28,139 bases of DNA from positions 1 through 28,139 of the forward strand of contig JBEKDJ010000041.1 in the NCBI GenBank assembly GCA_050014415.1. The letters run 5' to 3'. The notes beneath the pieces were generated by a model. That model ran no database searches. It saw only the letters and a program-made list of their open reading frames with translations, and was not told the origin of the DNA. The position numbers and the translations under genes were made by a program. Below are positions 8,137 through 15,490 of this stretch, in pieces. This DNA comes from JBEKDJ01 sp050014415 (lineage in GTDB: Bacteria > Desulfobacterota > BSN033 > UBA1163). Within the stretch, counting starts at the first letter, position 1. Each line of letters begins with the position of its first letter.

Positions 8137-8625
8137 TCAGCTCCGAATCAGCCGCTGGAGACCGATGAGTACCCCCAACTTCCGCCGCTGCTCGGCGACT
8201 GCCAGCCTATCTTCCGGCATATACCCTAACGCACCCGTGGGGCAGTGCTTCACACACAGCGGGTCTCCCTCACACTGGTCACACCGGTGCGCCACCTGTG
8301 TGACCAGATCCAGTTCGGAAGCCCCGAAGGGGCATGCCCACACACACGCAGAGCACCCAATACATTTCTCCGCCGCCACCAGACGTGCCCCGGTCGGCCC
8401 TCCTTCATAGGTTGCTCCCGTCGGGCAGGCTAACCGGCAGGCCGGAACCTCACACTGCATGCAAAGAACCGGGACGCTGTCAATCTGCCCATCCGTCTCT
8501 TCCGATACCACCCGGAGTCTTGATCGTTCGGGCCAGCAGGAACCGGTGTGGCTAAGGCTGCAGACCATCTCACAGATTCGGCAACCCGTGCATTTTGTGG
8601 CATCAATGCTGATGATGTATCGCAT
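8137..8625 (-). CDS. four-cluster [4Fe-4S] ferredoxin (HycB/AorA-like) of the AOR-1 operon
   Basis: A 162-residue protein with sixteen cysteines in four groups: C12/15/18/22, C55/58/63/67, C88/91/94/98 and C115/118/124/128. This is the HycB/DmsB/CooF-type electron-wire pattern with four [4Fe-4S] clusters. AorA-type subunits of bacterial AOR complexes have this form. It begins the operon and is followed 12 bases later by AOR-1, so it probably passes electrons between the AOR cofactor and the cytochrome b/Rieske part. The ATG at 8625 has only a weak ribosome binding site. No clear promoter was found between it and the terminator at 8689-8734. Confidence 0.9.
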   Translation of the reverse strand: MRYIISIDATKCTGCRICEMVCSLSHTGSCWPERSRLRVVSEETDGQIDSVPVLCMQCEVPACRLACPTGATYEGGPTGARLVAAEKCIGCSACVWACPFGASELDLVTQVAHRCDQCEGDPLCVKHCPTGALGYMPEDRLAVAEQRRKLGVLIGLQRLIRS

Positions 8626-8688
8626 GGTTCGCTACCGCCTGAAAGAAGAAATTGAAGGAGCCGTCCCTCGACCCTGCCGGATTGATAC

Positions 8689-8734
8689 AAAAAAAATTGA
8701 TAGGAAATCGCCTTTATGACAACTTCCTATCAAT
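8689..8734 (-). terminator. intrinsic terminator of the AOR-2 operon
   Basis: Reading the minus strand, ATTGATAGGAA and TTCCTATCAAT form a perfect 11-bp stem with a 17-base loop, followed directly by eight U. It lies about 120 bases after the stop of the AOR-2 ferredoxin gene and 64 bases before the start of the AOR-1 ferredoxin gene. The long loop makes it weaker than a textbook terminator, so read-through is possible. Confidence 0.75.
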
Positions 8735-8856
8735 ATGGTCTTAAATAAGAGGGTCTATCATTATATTCCATTGATTGCTCAATGTTCTTGCTCAAATAAC
8801 GCCCTCTAAATAAAGGCTGAAACTTTACAGTAACCGTTTGACGATATGGATTCGTC

Positions 8857-9366
8857 TTAGTGTAACTCTGATTCTAAAGCTAGAGCCGCTTTTTGAGCAG
8901 CAGTGATTTTTTCGGCAGCGGACCTCTTCTTGGAGATACTCACCCGGTCAGGCTCTATAAAATCCACGGCTTTCATGTCACAGAAACGAACACACTGTGG
9001 ATCTCCGTCACAGTAATCGCACTTGAAGACCTTCCGATCGATCACATTGAAATTCATGGCGCCGAAAGGACAGACCGTTACGCAAGAGCGGCAGCCAATG
9101 CATTTATCCTGATTGACCATGACCCGGCTGAGTTTTTCATCCCGGGTAATGGCCTTCACAGGACAGATGATCATGCAGGGAGCATCCTGGCACTGCTGGC
9201 AGGACATGGGAATATAAATCCCTTCTGACTCCCATTTGATCACCTTAATCCGGCTTCGCGCAGGATTTGATACGCCGTCATGAAAAACCGAGCAGACATT
9301 CTCACAAAGCCTGCAGCCGGTGCACTTCTCGAAATTTACTTGAAGAACTTTACCCATGGGCTCCAT
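8857..9366 (-). CDS. four-cluster [4Fe-4S] ferredoxin (HycB/AorA/BamC-like) of the AOR-2 operon
   Basis: A 169-residue electron carrier with four [4Fe-4S] cysteine groups (C15/18/21/25, C56/59/64/68, C89/92/95/99, C116/119/125/129) and an Ala/Lys-rich C-terminal helix. I chose the ATG at 9366 because GAAAGGAGAG sits six bases before it. A longer frame running into the AOR gene has no comparable signal, and the paralogues begin at the same place relative to the first cluster. It starts 22 bases after the AOR-2 stop and is the last gene before a terminator. It is probably the redox partner subunit of AOR-2. Pairs of this kind also occur as BamB/BamC in anaerobic benzoyl-CoA reduction, but no other Bam gene is in the window. 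Confidence 0.9.
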   Translation of the reverse strand: MEPMGKVLQVNFEKCTGCRLCENVCSVFHDGVSNPARSRIKVIKWESEGIYIPMSCQQCQDAPCMIICPVKAITRDEKLSRVMVNQDKCIGCRSCVTVCPFGAMNFNVIDRKVFKCDYCDGDPQCVRFCDMKAVDFIEPDRVSISKKRSAAEKITAAQKAALALESELH

Positions 9367-9388
9367 TCGTTCTCTCCTTTCAAAGTAA

Positions 9389-11329
9389 TTACAATAGATG
9401 GGACGGTTCATTTTCAAGGCCAAGCCGCTTGAGTGTTTCTGGCTTCGGAACGCCATTCTGATCAAGGCCTTTGTGTTCGTAGAATTCATCAACCATCTTC
9501 TTAAATTTTTCTCGATCGATGACCCTGCCGATGACATCGACTGCACCCCTTCGAGCGGGCTCATCAAAGTATCGGTGATTGAGCATATCTCCCTTTCTAA
9601 GATCCTCTCTCTTCAAACCCTCACGAAGGTTAAACAGTCGCTCCATCATGTTCGTTCGAACAGCAACGTCCCAGATATCCCGAGGGGTAAGCTCCAGCCC
9701 GGTATTGTAGTAAAGCACTTTGGACCAATCTTCAAAATTTGGAAGCGTTGCACCCAAGAAGGTGGTGTGGTACTTACAGATGCCGAGGCAATCCACACCC
9801 ATATAGCAGTTCTCATGCCAGAAGACCTGCCATGGCTTGCCAATGTATTCCGTATGTTCTGAACTCAATGGCCCATCGTAAGGGACCGGGCTACTGTAGA
9901 TTTTCCTCAGCACTTCTTGCGGTAAATGGTATAAGTCAATGGCCGGCCGGCTTCTTAAATGGTCTGAACCCCGGGAAGCCGTAGCAATATTCAGTGCAAG
10001 GCCAGGGGTCGCTCTCTCGTCAGAGTGAAGGTTGCTGACCCCTTTGACCTGAATCAGGTAGTCAAAAGAGTTCTTCCCGATCTTCTCGGAGGCAATGACT
10101 CCACCCTCGGCCAGGACATTACCTAACCAGCCTTTCCTGAAGCAAATGCGTTTGATCATCTCTACCATCGCATCACCATTGCCAAATCGTAGATCCAAGC
10201 CATCCGTCTCTTTATCGGTCAGGATTCCCAGTTCATAGAGCTCCATTGCCCAGGCGATGATGCTTCCGATTTCAAGATTATCTACAGCATACTGATCAAC
10301 CAAATGATTCGCCACTAATAGGTGCTCTAAGCTGGCGACATCGGGCTCACCGCAAAATGCGCCCTGGGAAGTATATTCCGGCCCTTCATCGTATCTTCCA
10401 GCATAAGGTCCGGAAGGAATCCTGTACTTGGCCCGGCAGTGGACCTGACAACCAAAGCAAGCGGCCATATGGTAGGGCCCTATTGTTTTAGCAGCGTTAT
10501 CGTCAATTTCTTCCGGCTCAATCTCATCACAGTAGAGCATCTGGTTATACTGGAAATTTCTGGTTCGGATACCACCCCAGGAGTTGGTGGCTCCCCAAAT
10601 AAAAGGAGTTCCAAGGGTTCCCTGGGTTTGGTTAACCTTAGCACTCGTAATTTGTTCAATGAATCGTTTGTTAAACTCGAGTGCTTCCCTTGGATGGGCA
10701 ATTTTTATATCCATGGTGCCGCGGGCAGCAATGGCCTTCAAATTTTTTGAGCCCATGACCGCTCCCATCCCGGTTCTTCCAGCGGAATTTTTGATCCCGG
10801 TCATGACATTGGCATACCTTACAAGATTTTCACCTGCCGGACCGCAGACCAGACTCTTAACATCCTCATCTCCCAGATCTTCCCGGATCGCCCATTGTGT
10901 GTCTGGAACCATTTTCCCCCAGAGGTGGCTTGCATCGCGGATCTCGATTTGGCCGTTGTGAATCCACAGGTAGACGGGTTTTGAGGCCTTCCCTTTGATG
11001 ACCAGATGATGAAAACCTGCCCAGGCTAATTCAGGGGTGAAAAAACCACCTCCGTTAGCGCTTCCCAGCATACCTTGTAATGGGGATTTAGCCATCACAT
11101 GGCATCTGGAGGTTGCTGAAGCCAGGGTGGCAGTCAGTATTCCGCCGCTGACCATGAGTGTATTGTCAGGACCAAGGGGGTCACATCCTTTCTTCGTGTG
11201 ATTATATAGTAAGTAGGCATCCAGTCCTCGGCCTCCCAAGAATTTTTTCCGAACTTCAATCGGAATAGGCTTCACTTCTATTTTGCCTGTGGAGAGATCG
11301 ATAATTGCTAACTTTCTATTTAGGGCCAT
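9389..11329 (-). CDS. full-length AOR-family oxidoreductase (AOR-2)
   Basis: A 646-residue protein with all three AOR-family domains. The N-terminal part has FLGGRGLDAY, SRCHVMAKSPL and GMGAVMGSKNLKAI (pterin binding). The cluster motif is CFGCQVHC (C291, C294, C298), with C518 as the fourth ligand in DCLGICKYHT (D513 to C518). GPEY (315-318) and RGSDH (453-457) near the active site are retained. It most likely holds a tungstopterin and a [4Fe-4S] cluster and oxidises aldehydes or performs a related low-potential reaction; BamB-type chemistry is an alternative. The ATG overlaps the end of the zinc-ribbon gene by 14 bases and is preceded by GGAGGAAAAG. The operon is zinc-ribbon protein, AOR-2, ferredoxin, with two GTTCA-N6-TGAAC sites upstream. 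This is the most canonical of the three AORs here. Confidence 0.93.
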   Translation of the reverse strand: MALNRKLAIIDLSTGKIEVKPIPIEVRKKFLGGRGLDAYLLYNHTKKGCDPLGPDNTLMVSGGILTATLASATSRCHVMAKSPLQGMLGSANGGGFFTPELAWAGFHHLVIKGKASKPVYLWIHNGQIEIRDASHLWGKMVPDTQWAIREDLGDEDVKSLVCGPAGENLVRYANVMTGIKNSAGRTGMGAVMGSKNLKAIAARGTMDIKIAHPREALEFNKRFIEQITSAKVNQTQGTLGTPFIWGATNSWGGIRTRNFQYNQMLYCDEIEPEEIDDNAAKTIGPYHMAACFGCQVHCRAKYRIPSGPYAGRYDEGPEYTSQGAFCGEPDVASLEHLLVANHLVDQYAVDNLEIGSIIAWAMELYELGILTDKETDGLDLRFGNGDAMVEMIKRICFRKGWLGNVLAEGGVIASEKIGKNSFDYLIQVKGVSNLHSDERATPGLALNIATASRGSDHLRSRPAIDLYHLPQEVLRKIYSSPVPYDGPLSSEHTEYIGKPWQVFWHENCYMGVDCLGICKYHTTFLGATLPNFEDWSKVLYYNTGLELTPRDIWDVAVRTNMMERLFNLREGLKREDLRKGDMLNHRYFDEPARRGAVDVIGRVIDREKFKKMVDEFYEHKGLDQNGVPKPETLKRLGLENEPSHLL

Positions 11330-11603
11330 CTTTCTTTTCCTCCTTCTCCCTCATTTTCCGTACAAATGTTTCATCCGCTAATCTCGTGTTTACATCCCAT
11401 ACCGGACCTTTGATGCGAGGAAAACCGGCTTTGATCCAAAAGACCCGCCATTCCATACCACACTGAGCACATTTCACTGTGGGCTCCCCAGGTTTTGGGT
11501 CAAGCCTTCCCATGCAGCTGGGATTATGACATCTCACCTGTCCATAGGTACGGGTCTTACGCAAACTTTCAGCCGTTGAAAGTCCTTCCTTTCCGTTTAC
11601 CAT
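11316..11603 (-). CDS. small zinc-ribbon protein at the head of the AOR-2 operon
   Basis: A 95-residue soluble protein with a four-cysteine zinc-ribbon pattern: CHNPSC (C25, C30) and CAQC (C45, C48). A Trp-rich stretch (EWRVFWIKAGFP) and a highly charged Lys/Glu C-terminal tail follow. The start has a strong AAGGAGG ribosome binding site. The gene overlaps AOR-2 by 14 bases, so the two are translationally coupled and their products are probably made in fixed proportion. No named family was recognised. It may be an accessory or maturation factor, or a small subunit of AOR-2. It should not be taken for MoaD, which has no such cysteines. Confidence 0.75.
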   Translation of the reverse strand: MVNGKEGLSTAESLRKTRTYGQVRCHNPSCMGRLDPKPGEPTVKCAQCGMEWRVFWIKAGFPRIKGPVWDVNTRLADETFVRKMREKEEKKDGPK

Positions 11604-11677
11604 AAAAACCTCCTTTCTTAAGGCTTAAAGTAAAAGATTCATGAGATAGGTCGCAAAACCTCTGACCGGATACTGGA

Positions 11678-11695
11678 TGTTCACTATAGTGAACA
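11678..11695. promoter_or_regulatory. IclR-type operator, perfect 18-bp palindrome (AOR-2 operon)
   Basis: TGTTCACTATAGTGAACA is a perfect 18-bp palindrome. It lies about 30-48 bases downstream of the predicted transcription start and about 75 bases before the zinc-ribbon start codon, a position suited to repression. The same 16-bp core is repeated at 17582-17597. Confidence 0.75.
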
Positions 11696-11732
11696 ATTGA
11701 ACCACGACGAAACGTATTTCGTTAGTACTTGA

Positions 11733-11761
11733 TTAATACAGTACATTTATTTCTTTGTCAA
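11733..11761 (-). promoter_or_regulatory. sigma-70 promoter of the AOR-2 operon
   Basis: On the minus strand, TTGACA (complement of 11756-11761) and TATTAA (complement of 11733-11738) are separated by 17 bases in a very AT-rich setting. Transcription would start near 11726, leaving a leader of about 120 bases that contains one operator. The rest of the 11604-11970 gap holds only the two operators and AT-rich sequence. Confidence 0.65.
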
Positions 11762-11910
11762 GGGTATTTTTTTTCTTATAAGCTATTGGTATTGTTGAAA
11801 GATTATTTGTTCAACCCCTTGGCTTTTGATAGAGTAATAATTTAACATAGTAGGTAATTTCTTGTACGAATTGGTTTATATTTGATACTAATAATCAAGT
11901 TGCGGGCCAT

Positions 11911-11926
11911 GTTCACAATAATGAAC
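11911..11926. promoter_or_regulatory. second IclR-type operator upstream of the AOR-2 promoter
   Basis: GTTCACAATAATGAAC keeps the outer half-sites GTTCA and TGAAC at the same six-base spacing but is imperfect in the centre. Its centre is 232 bases from that of 11679-11694, close to 22 helical turns, so looping between the two is conceivable. Confidence 0.5.
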
Positions 11927-11970
11927 TCTTAAAAGATTCCGGGCAGAATATTCTCAAGGTTGTCACTTGC

Positions 11971-13323
11971 CTATTTCAAGGACGGATTCCACCATTCTAT
12001 CCAGGTTCCCTCCCTGCTGAACGTTATGCCTGTCATCGATTCGATCTGCCGGATCCAGTCTCCGAGGTACGATGCGTGGTGTATGATGAGCGGGGTACTG
12101 TGTTCAGGGAGGATATCTTCAAAGAACCGATGGAGAAATATGTTCGTGTCCATTTCCTGCATCGTTTCACTATCATCCCAGGGCGTAGGGCGAATGAAGC
12201 CGTGATTCGCCCCCTCATCTCGCCGATAGAGGAAGTGGCTTCCGAACCGGTCCTTCAGGCGGCGCAGCGTTTCGACACATTTAACGATATCCTCTACGGT
12301 GATCCCTTTGCAGAAATATTGAAGCACCCGATCGCTGAAGGATTCAAAGCCAATCGACGAAAACATGATTCTTATGTTCTGCCTCTTTGCAATCGTCAGG
12401 ATCTCCGCGAGGTCAGAGACGTGAGCATTAATGTCATCTACCCGGCAGACCAGATTGATCTGTGAGAGCTTGACCCCGTGGCTTTCAGTGTCCTCGAGGA
12501 GGTTACCGAGAGAACGCATGGGGTATTCATCTATGAGTTCAAAGGGAATCTTCCTCCCATCGACCTCAGGCAGCCCTACAATTTGAGTGATCACCTTGGC
12601 TCGCTCAATGGAGCCATGATAACCCTTATCCCTTGAAACGTCACAGAAAATACATCCCTTGCACTGCACTTTCATGCCCGGGATACCCCTTTCCCGGAGG
12701 TCGATCGGTGGGGGCAGGGCCACTGCCTGGAGCTTGCTGGCATAAGGGCAGCCAATTGCATTCAACACCTGTCCCAGATGGACATCGAGCTTCTTGAGGG
12801 TGTCCGAAAACGTATAGAGGTTCGACCAGTCGACCTCCAGGAATATATTCTTTGTCCACGGATGTTCGAGGAGCCCACTGCCCATCCCCAGATGTTCCGA
12901 CCTAAGGCCGTCAACCGGGCCCTGGAAGGCAATATCAACAACCGGTTTCAGCCCCTTGAACCGATGCGGATATAAGTCGGTGTCGGGCTCGCCGTGGTAA
13001 TCCTGGCGGGCCTGGGGTCCTCCCAGAATGGTCATAAAACCGTTTTTTTTCAGCTCTTGGATCAGCCCAATGATATCTACTCTGCCACAGAGATGCGAGA
13101 AGGCAGCTACCTTTTGTTCGGTAGATGACGCACGTTCTCCAGTGGGACTCCACTTTCCCGCGTAGTATTCGTCGATGAAACGAAGCAGTCGTTCCTTTGA
13201 GAAATCTCTCTCGATCCCAACGACGATTGATGGTATCGCGAGCTTTCGCTGGAAGAACGTTGCCGCCACCTGTGCCCCCAAGATACCATGGGGCTCACCC
13301 GTGTGGTGCGTAAAGATGATCAC
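11971..13323 (-). CDS. B12-binding-domain-like radical SAM protein with atypical CX2CX2C motif
   Basis: A 450-residue protein laid out like the B12-binding/radical SAM family. The N-terminal half (1-180) is Rossmann-like, with ILGGPQA at 99-105 at the place of the GG turn of corrinoid-binding domains. A GCPY block (191-194) follows, then a Cys-rich stretch QCKGCIFCDVS. The cysteines are C221, C224 and C227, spaced CX2CX2C instead of the standard CX3CX2C, with the usual aromatic before the last Cys (IFC). Later segments (INLVCRVDDINAHVSDLAEI, IMFSSIGFESFSDRVL) resemble the barrel strands of radical SAM enzymes. The canonical DxHxxG corrinoid motif was not found. The start is a GTG without a good ribosome binding site. 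It lies apart from the AOR operons and divergent from the IclR gene. Function unknown; the family is fairly likely. Confidence 0.75.
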   Translation of the reverse strand: MIIFTHHTGEPHGILGAQVAATFFQRKLAIPSIVVGIERDFSKERLLRFIDEYYAGKWSPTGERASSTEQKVAAFSHLCGRVDIIGLIQELKKNGFMTILGGPQARQDYHGEPDTDLYPHRFKGLKPVVDIAFQGPVDGLRSEHLGMGSGLLEHPWTKNIFLEVDWSNLYTFSDTLKKLDVHLGQVLNAIGCPYASKLQAVALPPPIDLRERGIPGMKVQCKGCIFCDVSRDKGYHGSIERAKVITQIVGLPEVDGRKIPFELIDEYPMRSLGNLLEDTESHGVKLSQINLVCRVDDINAHVSDLAEILTIAKRQNIRIMFSSIGFESFSDRVLQYFCKGITVEDIVKCVETLRRLKDRFGSHFLYRRDEGANHGFIRPTPWDDSETMQEMDTNIFLHRFFEDILPEHSTPLIIHHASYLGDWIRQIESMTGITFSREGTWIEWWNPSLK

Positions 13324-13671
13324 ATTTTAACTATGTCATATTCAAGGCGTGGCTTCAATCAGGGGTTGCTGCCTACGCCTTGCGGAAGGGACCATGAAGG
13401 AATTGAGAGACTTGGAGATTCAAGAACTTCACAGAATATCGTCAGACCCTGAACCCAGAGACTCTCAGGACAGTGGCCCTGAATCCAATGCGGTGCTGGT
13501 CTTCCCATAGAGACTTCCTTCCTTAGGGGCTGAAAGAAGAGGGTTCCATAGAATGAACAAGTATAAATTGGACTCATCATAGGATACATGCCTATTCTGA
13601 CAAGACTTACAGAGAAAGAGTAGAAAGGATATCTTGACAAAAGGGAAAAGAATCTGATATGTTATTATGGA
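13324..13671. other. intergenic stretch between the radical SAM and iclR-type genes
   Basis: This divergent gap carries the promoter of the IclR-type gene at its right end. I see no gene, no strong promoter for the radical SAM gene and no strong palindrome in the remainder. A minus-strand frame at 13359-13640 has no recognisable content and was not called. Confidence 0.5.
13634..13663 (+). promoter_or_regulatory. sigma-70 promoter of the IclR-type gene
   Basis: TTGACA at 13634-13639 and TATGTT at 13658-13663 (18-base spacer) make a reasonable promoter. The predicted start of transcription near 13670 falls just before the operator at 13672-13687, giving a very short leader. Confidence 0.6.
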
Positions 13672-13687
13672 GTTCAACCTGGTGAAC
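13672..13687. promoter_or_regulatory. IclR-type operator immediately before the iclR-type start codon
   Basis: GTTCAACCTGGTGAAC has the half-sites GTTCA and TGAAC at six-base spacing. It ends two bases before the ATG and covers the place where the ribosome binding site and transcription start would be. This position fits autorepression. Confidence 0.6.
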
Positions 13688-13689
13688 AC

Positions 13690-14475
13690 ATGAAAAAGAT
13701 CACCTACTCCGCTCCTTCGGTCAAGAAGGCCTTTAAAATCCTCTATGCGATTTCAGACACTTTAAACGGCTTAGGCATAAGCGATCTCTCAAAAAAACTC
13801 AAGATTGGGAAAAGCACGGTTCACGGGATCACTGCTTCCCTGGAGGAGATGGGCGTTCTCGTTCGTGAGCCGGTTCATAAACGATACAACCTGGGATTCA
13901 GCCTTTTGGAACTCTGTCGGACCGCCTATGCGAAGATCGGACTGAAAGAGTTGGCTCGGAAACCAATGGAGAATTTGATGGAGAAAGTAGGTGAGACCGT
14001 TTTTCTGGGGGTTCTAAATGGAGATCATGTGACCATTCTGGATACGATAGAATCGCGGAATGAAATGAAGATCACCTCTCCTCCTGGAACGAGGCTCCCC
14101 CTTCTCGCAGGGGCCACCGGGCGAGTCCTGCTTTCCCAGATAGAGAAGGGAAAATCAAAAGAGATTATTCAGAAGAAAGGTTTGAACCGATACACTTCGA
14201 AGACAGTGATGGATCAGAGTCAGTTTCTGAGAGAGGTTGAAAAGGCGAGGGAGCAGGGATATGCCATGGATGATGAAGAATATATTACCGGCGTCCGTGC
14301 GGTGGCTGCGCCTCTGGTTTCCACCTCCTCGGCCCCGGCGGCCTTATGGGTGGTTGGATTTACTTCTAGCCTGGATGATCAGAAAATCAAGACCGTGATC
14401 CGAGAAATCCAGAAGACCATCCAGGAGATTAAACAAGCTCTTGAAGGGACTCTTAAAAAGGGGCTTCTTGCCTGA
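13690..14475 (+). CDS. IclR-family transcriptional regulator
   Basis: A 261-residue protein of normal IclR-family length. The N-terminal winged helix-turn-helix is at about 8-62, with the recognition region ISDLSKKLKIGKSTVHGITA (20 residues). The C-terminal effector-binding domain (about 75-250) has the usual blocks: ETVFLGVLNGDHVTILD, PLLAGATGRVLLS, GYAMDDEEYITGVRAVAAPL. It probably binds a small organic acid or aromatic ligand. Its gene is preceded by a promoter and a GTTCA-N6-TGAAC palindrome, and the same palindrome occurs at the promoters of the two flanking AOR operons. I infer that it controls them and itself, probably as a ligand-released repressor since the downstream sites lie past the predicted starts. 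The ligand is unknown. There is no strong ribosome binding site between the operator and the ATG. Confidence 0.93.
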   Translation: MKKITYSAPSVKKAFKILYAISDTLNGLGISDLSKKLKIGKSTVHGITASLEEMGVLVREPVHKRYNLGFSLLELCRTAYAKIGLKELARKPMENLMEKVGETVFLGVLNGDHVTILDTIESRNEMKITSPPGTRLPLLAGATGRVLLSQIEKGKSKEIIQKKGLNRYTSKTVMDQSQFLREVEKAREQGYAMDDEEYITGVRAVAAPLVSTSSAPAALWVVGFTSSLDDQKIKTVIREIQKTIQEIKQALEGTLKKGLLA

Positions 14476-14581
14476 CCTCCGGCGTTCTCCTGGGAAGATT
14501 CCTTCTTCTTCTCTTTCCATTTTGTCCTCTTTTTTCCAAACGGGGGAAGACTACCGAATGATCAACCGCCTCCTGCTAAGA

Positions 14582-15490
14582 TCAGGGAGTCCCACGAGCC
14601 AGACCCCGATTCGGTTCTGAATTCTGGCTTCTTGAAAGGAAGAATATCGGTTGCTCCAATCGGAAGAAGAGGACTCGCTCAAAAACAACTCCCGCTCCAC
14701 TGCTCAATGCCAGAATTGCAGCATATGATTCTAGATTCCTGGTTAAAAGAGAAGCAAAAGCTAACAGCCCGGGAAGAAAGAAGACGGATCCAAGAAAGGC
14801 CAGCGAAAGCACGCGGTCTTTGCCCGAAACGATCCTCTCCAGAGAGATCTGCGACGTTTTACGAAGGTGATTCAAATAGAGAAAGATGAGAAACGCCTCT
14901 GCACACAAGAAAGTGAAGATGATAAGCCCAAAAAAGCGATTCGGGAATAGGATGGAATAAAACGCAAAGCCTATCATAGAAGCCGAAGCGAGATAGTAGC
15001 CAGGAAGGATGTCGGTCTTCCAGGCCGGATGCGTATGAAATCGATAAGCCCATCCGGTTGAAATCAAGAAAAGGATGCTCAGGGAAAAGCTGGTCCAGAG
15101 CAAAAGGGCTTCAAAACCTGGGAGAATGCCCATACGAGATAAGAGTTGCGCTCCGAGCGAACCCGCAAGGGCCCCGGCCAGACGGATTTCCCAGACAATG
15201 GGTGATCGATGATTAATGATCATGGCGAGAAAACGGGATGGAACCGTTAAATGAGTAATAGAAGCAACCGTCGCCAAGACCATACAAAAGAAAGCGGTAC
15301 TCATCCAGAGGATGGAGGGAGGAAAAAACACAGCCAGGATTGAAAGCCCGGCTGCAATCCGTGAAAAAAGGATGAAGAAAAGCAAAGGAGAATCCACATG
15401 ATAAGCTGGATACACCATCCTTTGTCTTTGATATTCAAGGAGTCTCAAATAGGCTGGATTAGGAAGTTGTCCTAGGAGCGACGGATTCAT
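14582..15490 (-). CDS. DmsC/NrfD-like membrane anchor subunit
   Basis: A 302-residue protein with about eight hydrophobic helices. The second helix region reads ASITHLTVPSRFLAM followed by SPIVWEIRLAGAL. This matches the DmsC pattern of SLxHLGxPxR followed by S-x-x-x-R/W-E. DmsC-type subunits bind quinol and anchor a molybdo- or tungsto-enzyme through its four-cluster ferredoxin subunit. The gene overlaps the end of AOR-3 by 32 bases, has a GGAGG before its ATG, and is last in the operon ferredoxin, AOR-3, anchor. This would be a DMSO-reductase-like layout with an AOR-family protein in place of DmsA. It converges with the IclR gene; no clear terminator was seen between them. Confidence 0.8.
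   Translation of the reverse strand: MNPSLLGQLPNPAYLRLLEYQRQRMVYPAYHVDSPLLFFILFSRIAAGLSILAVFFPPSILWMSTAFFCMVLATVASITHLTVPSRFLAMIINHRSPIVWEIRLAGALAGSLGAQLLSRMGILPGFEALLLWTSFSLSILFLISTGWAYRFHTHPAWKTDILPGYYLASASMIGFAFYSILFPNRFFGLIIFTFLCAEAFLIFLYLNHLRKTSQISLERIVSGKDRVLSLAFLGSVFFLPGLLAFASLLTRNLESYAAILALSSGAGVVFERVLFFRLEQPIFFLSRSQNSEPNRGLARGTP

Noticed and set aside
9367..9567. longer N-terminus for the AOR-2 ferredoxin
   Set aside because: It would lie inside the AOR-2 coding region. The ATG at 9366 has a proper ribosome binding site and matches the paralogues.
8857..11329. bamB/bamC naming of AOR-2 and its ferredoxin
   Set aside because: The pair resembles class II benzoyl-CoA reductase subunits in type, but no other bam gene is present and AOR/AorA pairs look the same, so no gene symbol was given.
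13359..13640. 93-codon minus-strand frame before the IclR gene
   Set aside because: It has no recognisable motif and lies in a promoter-bearing gap.
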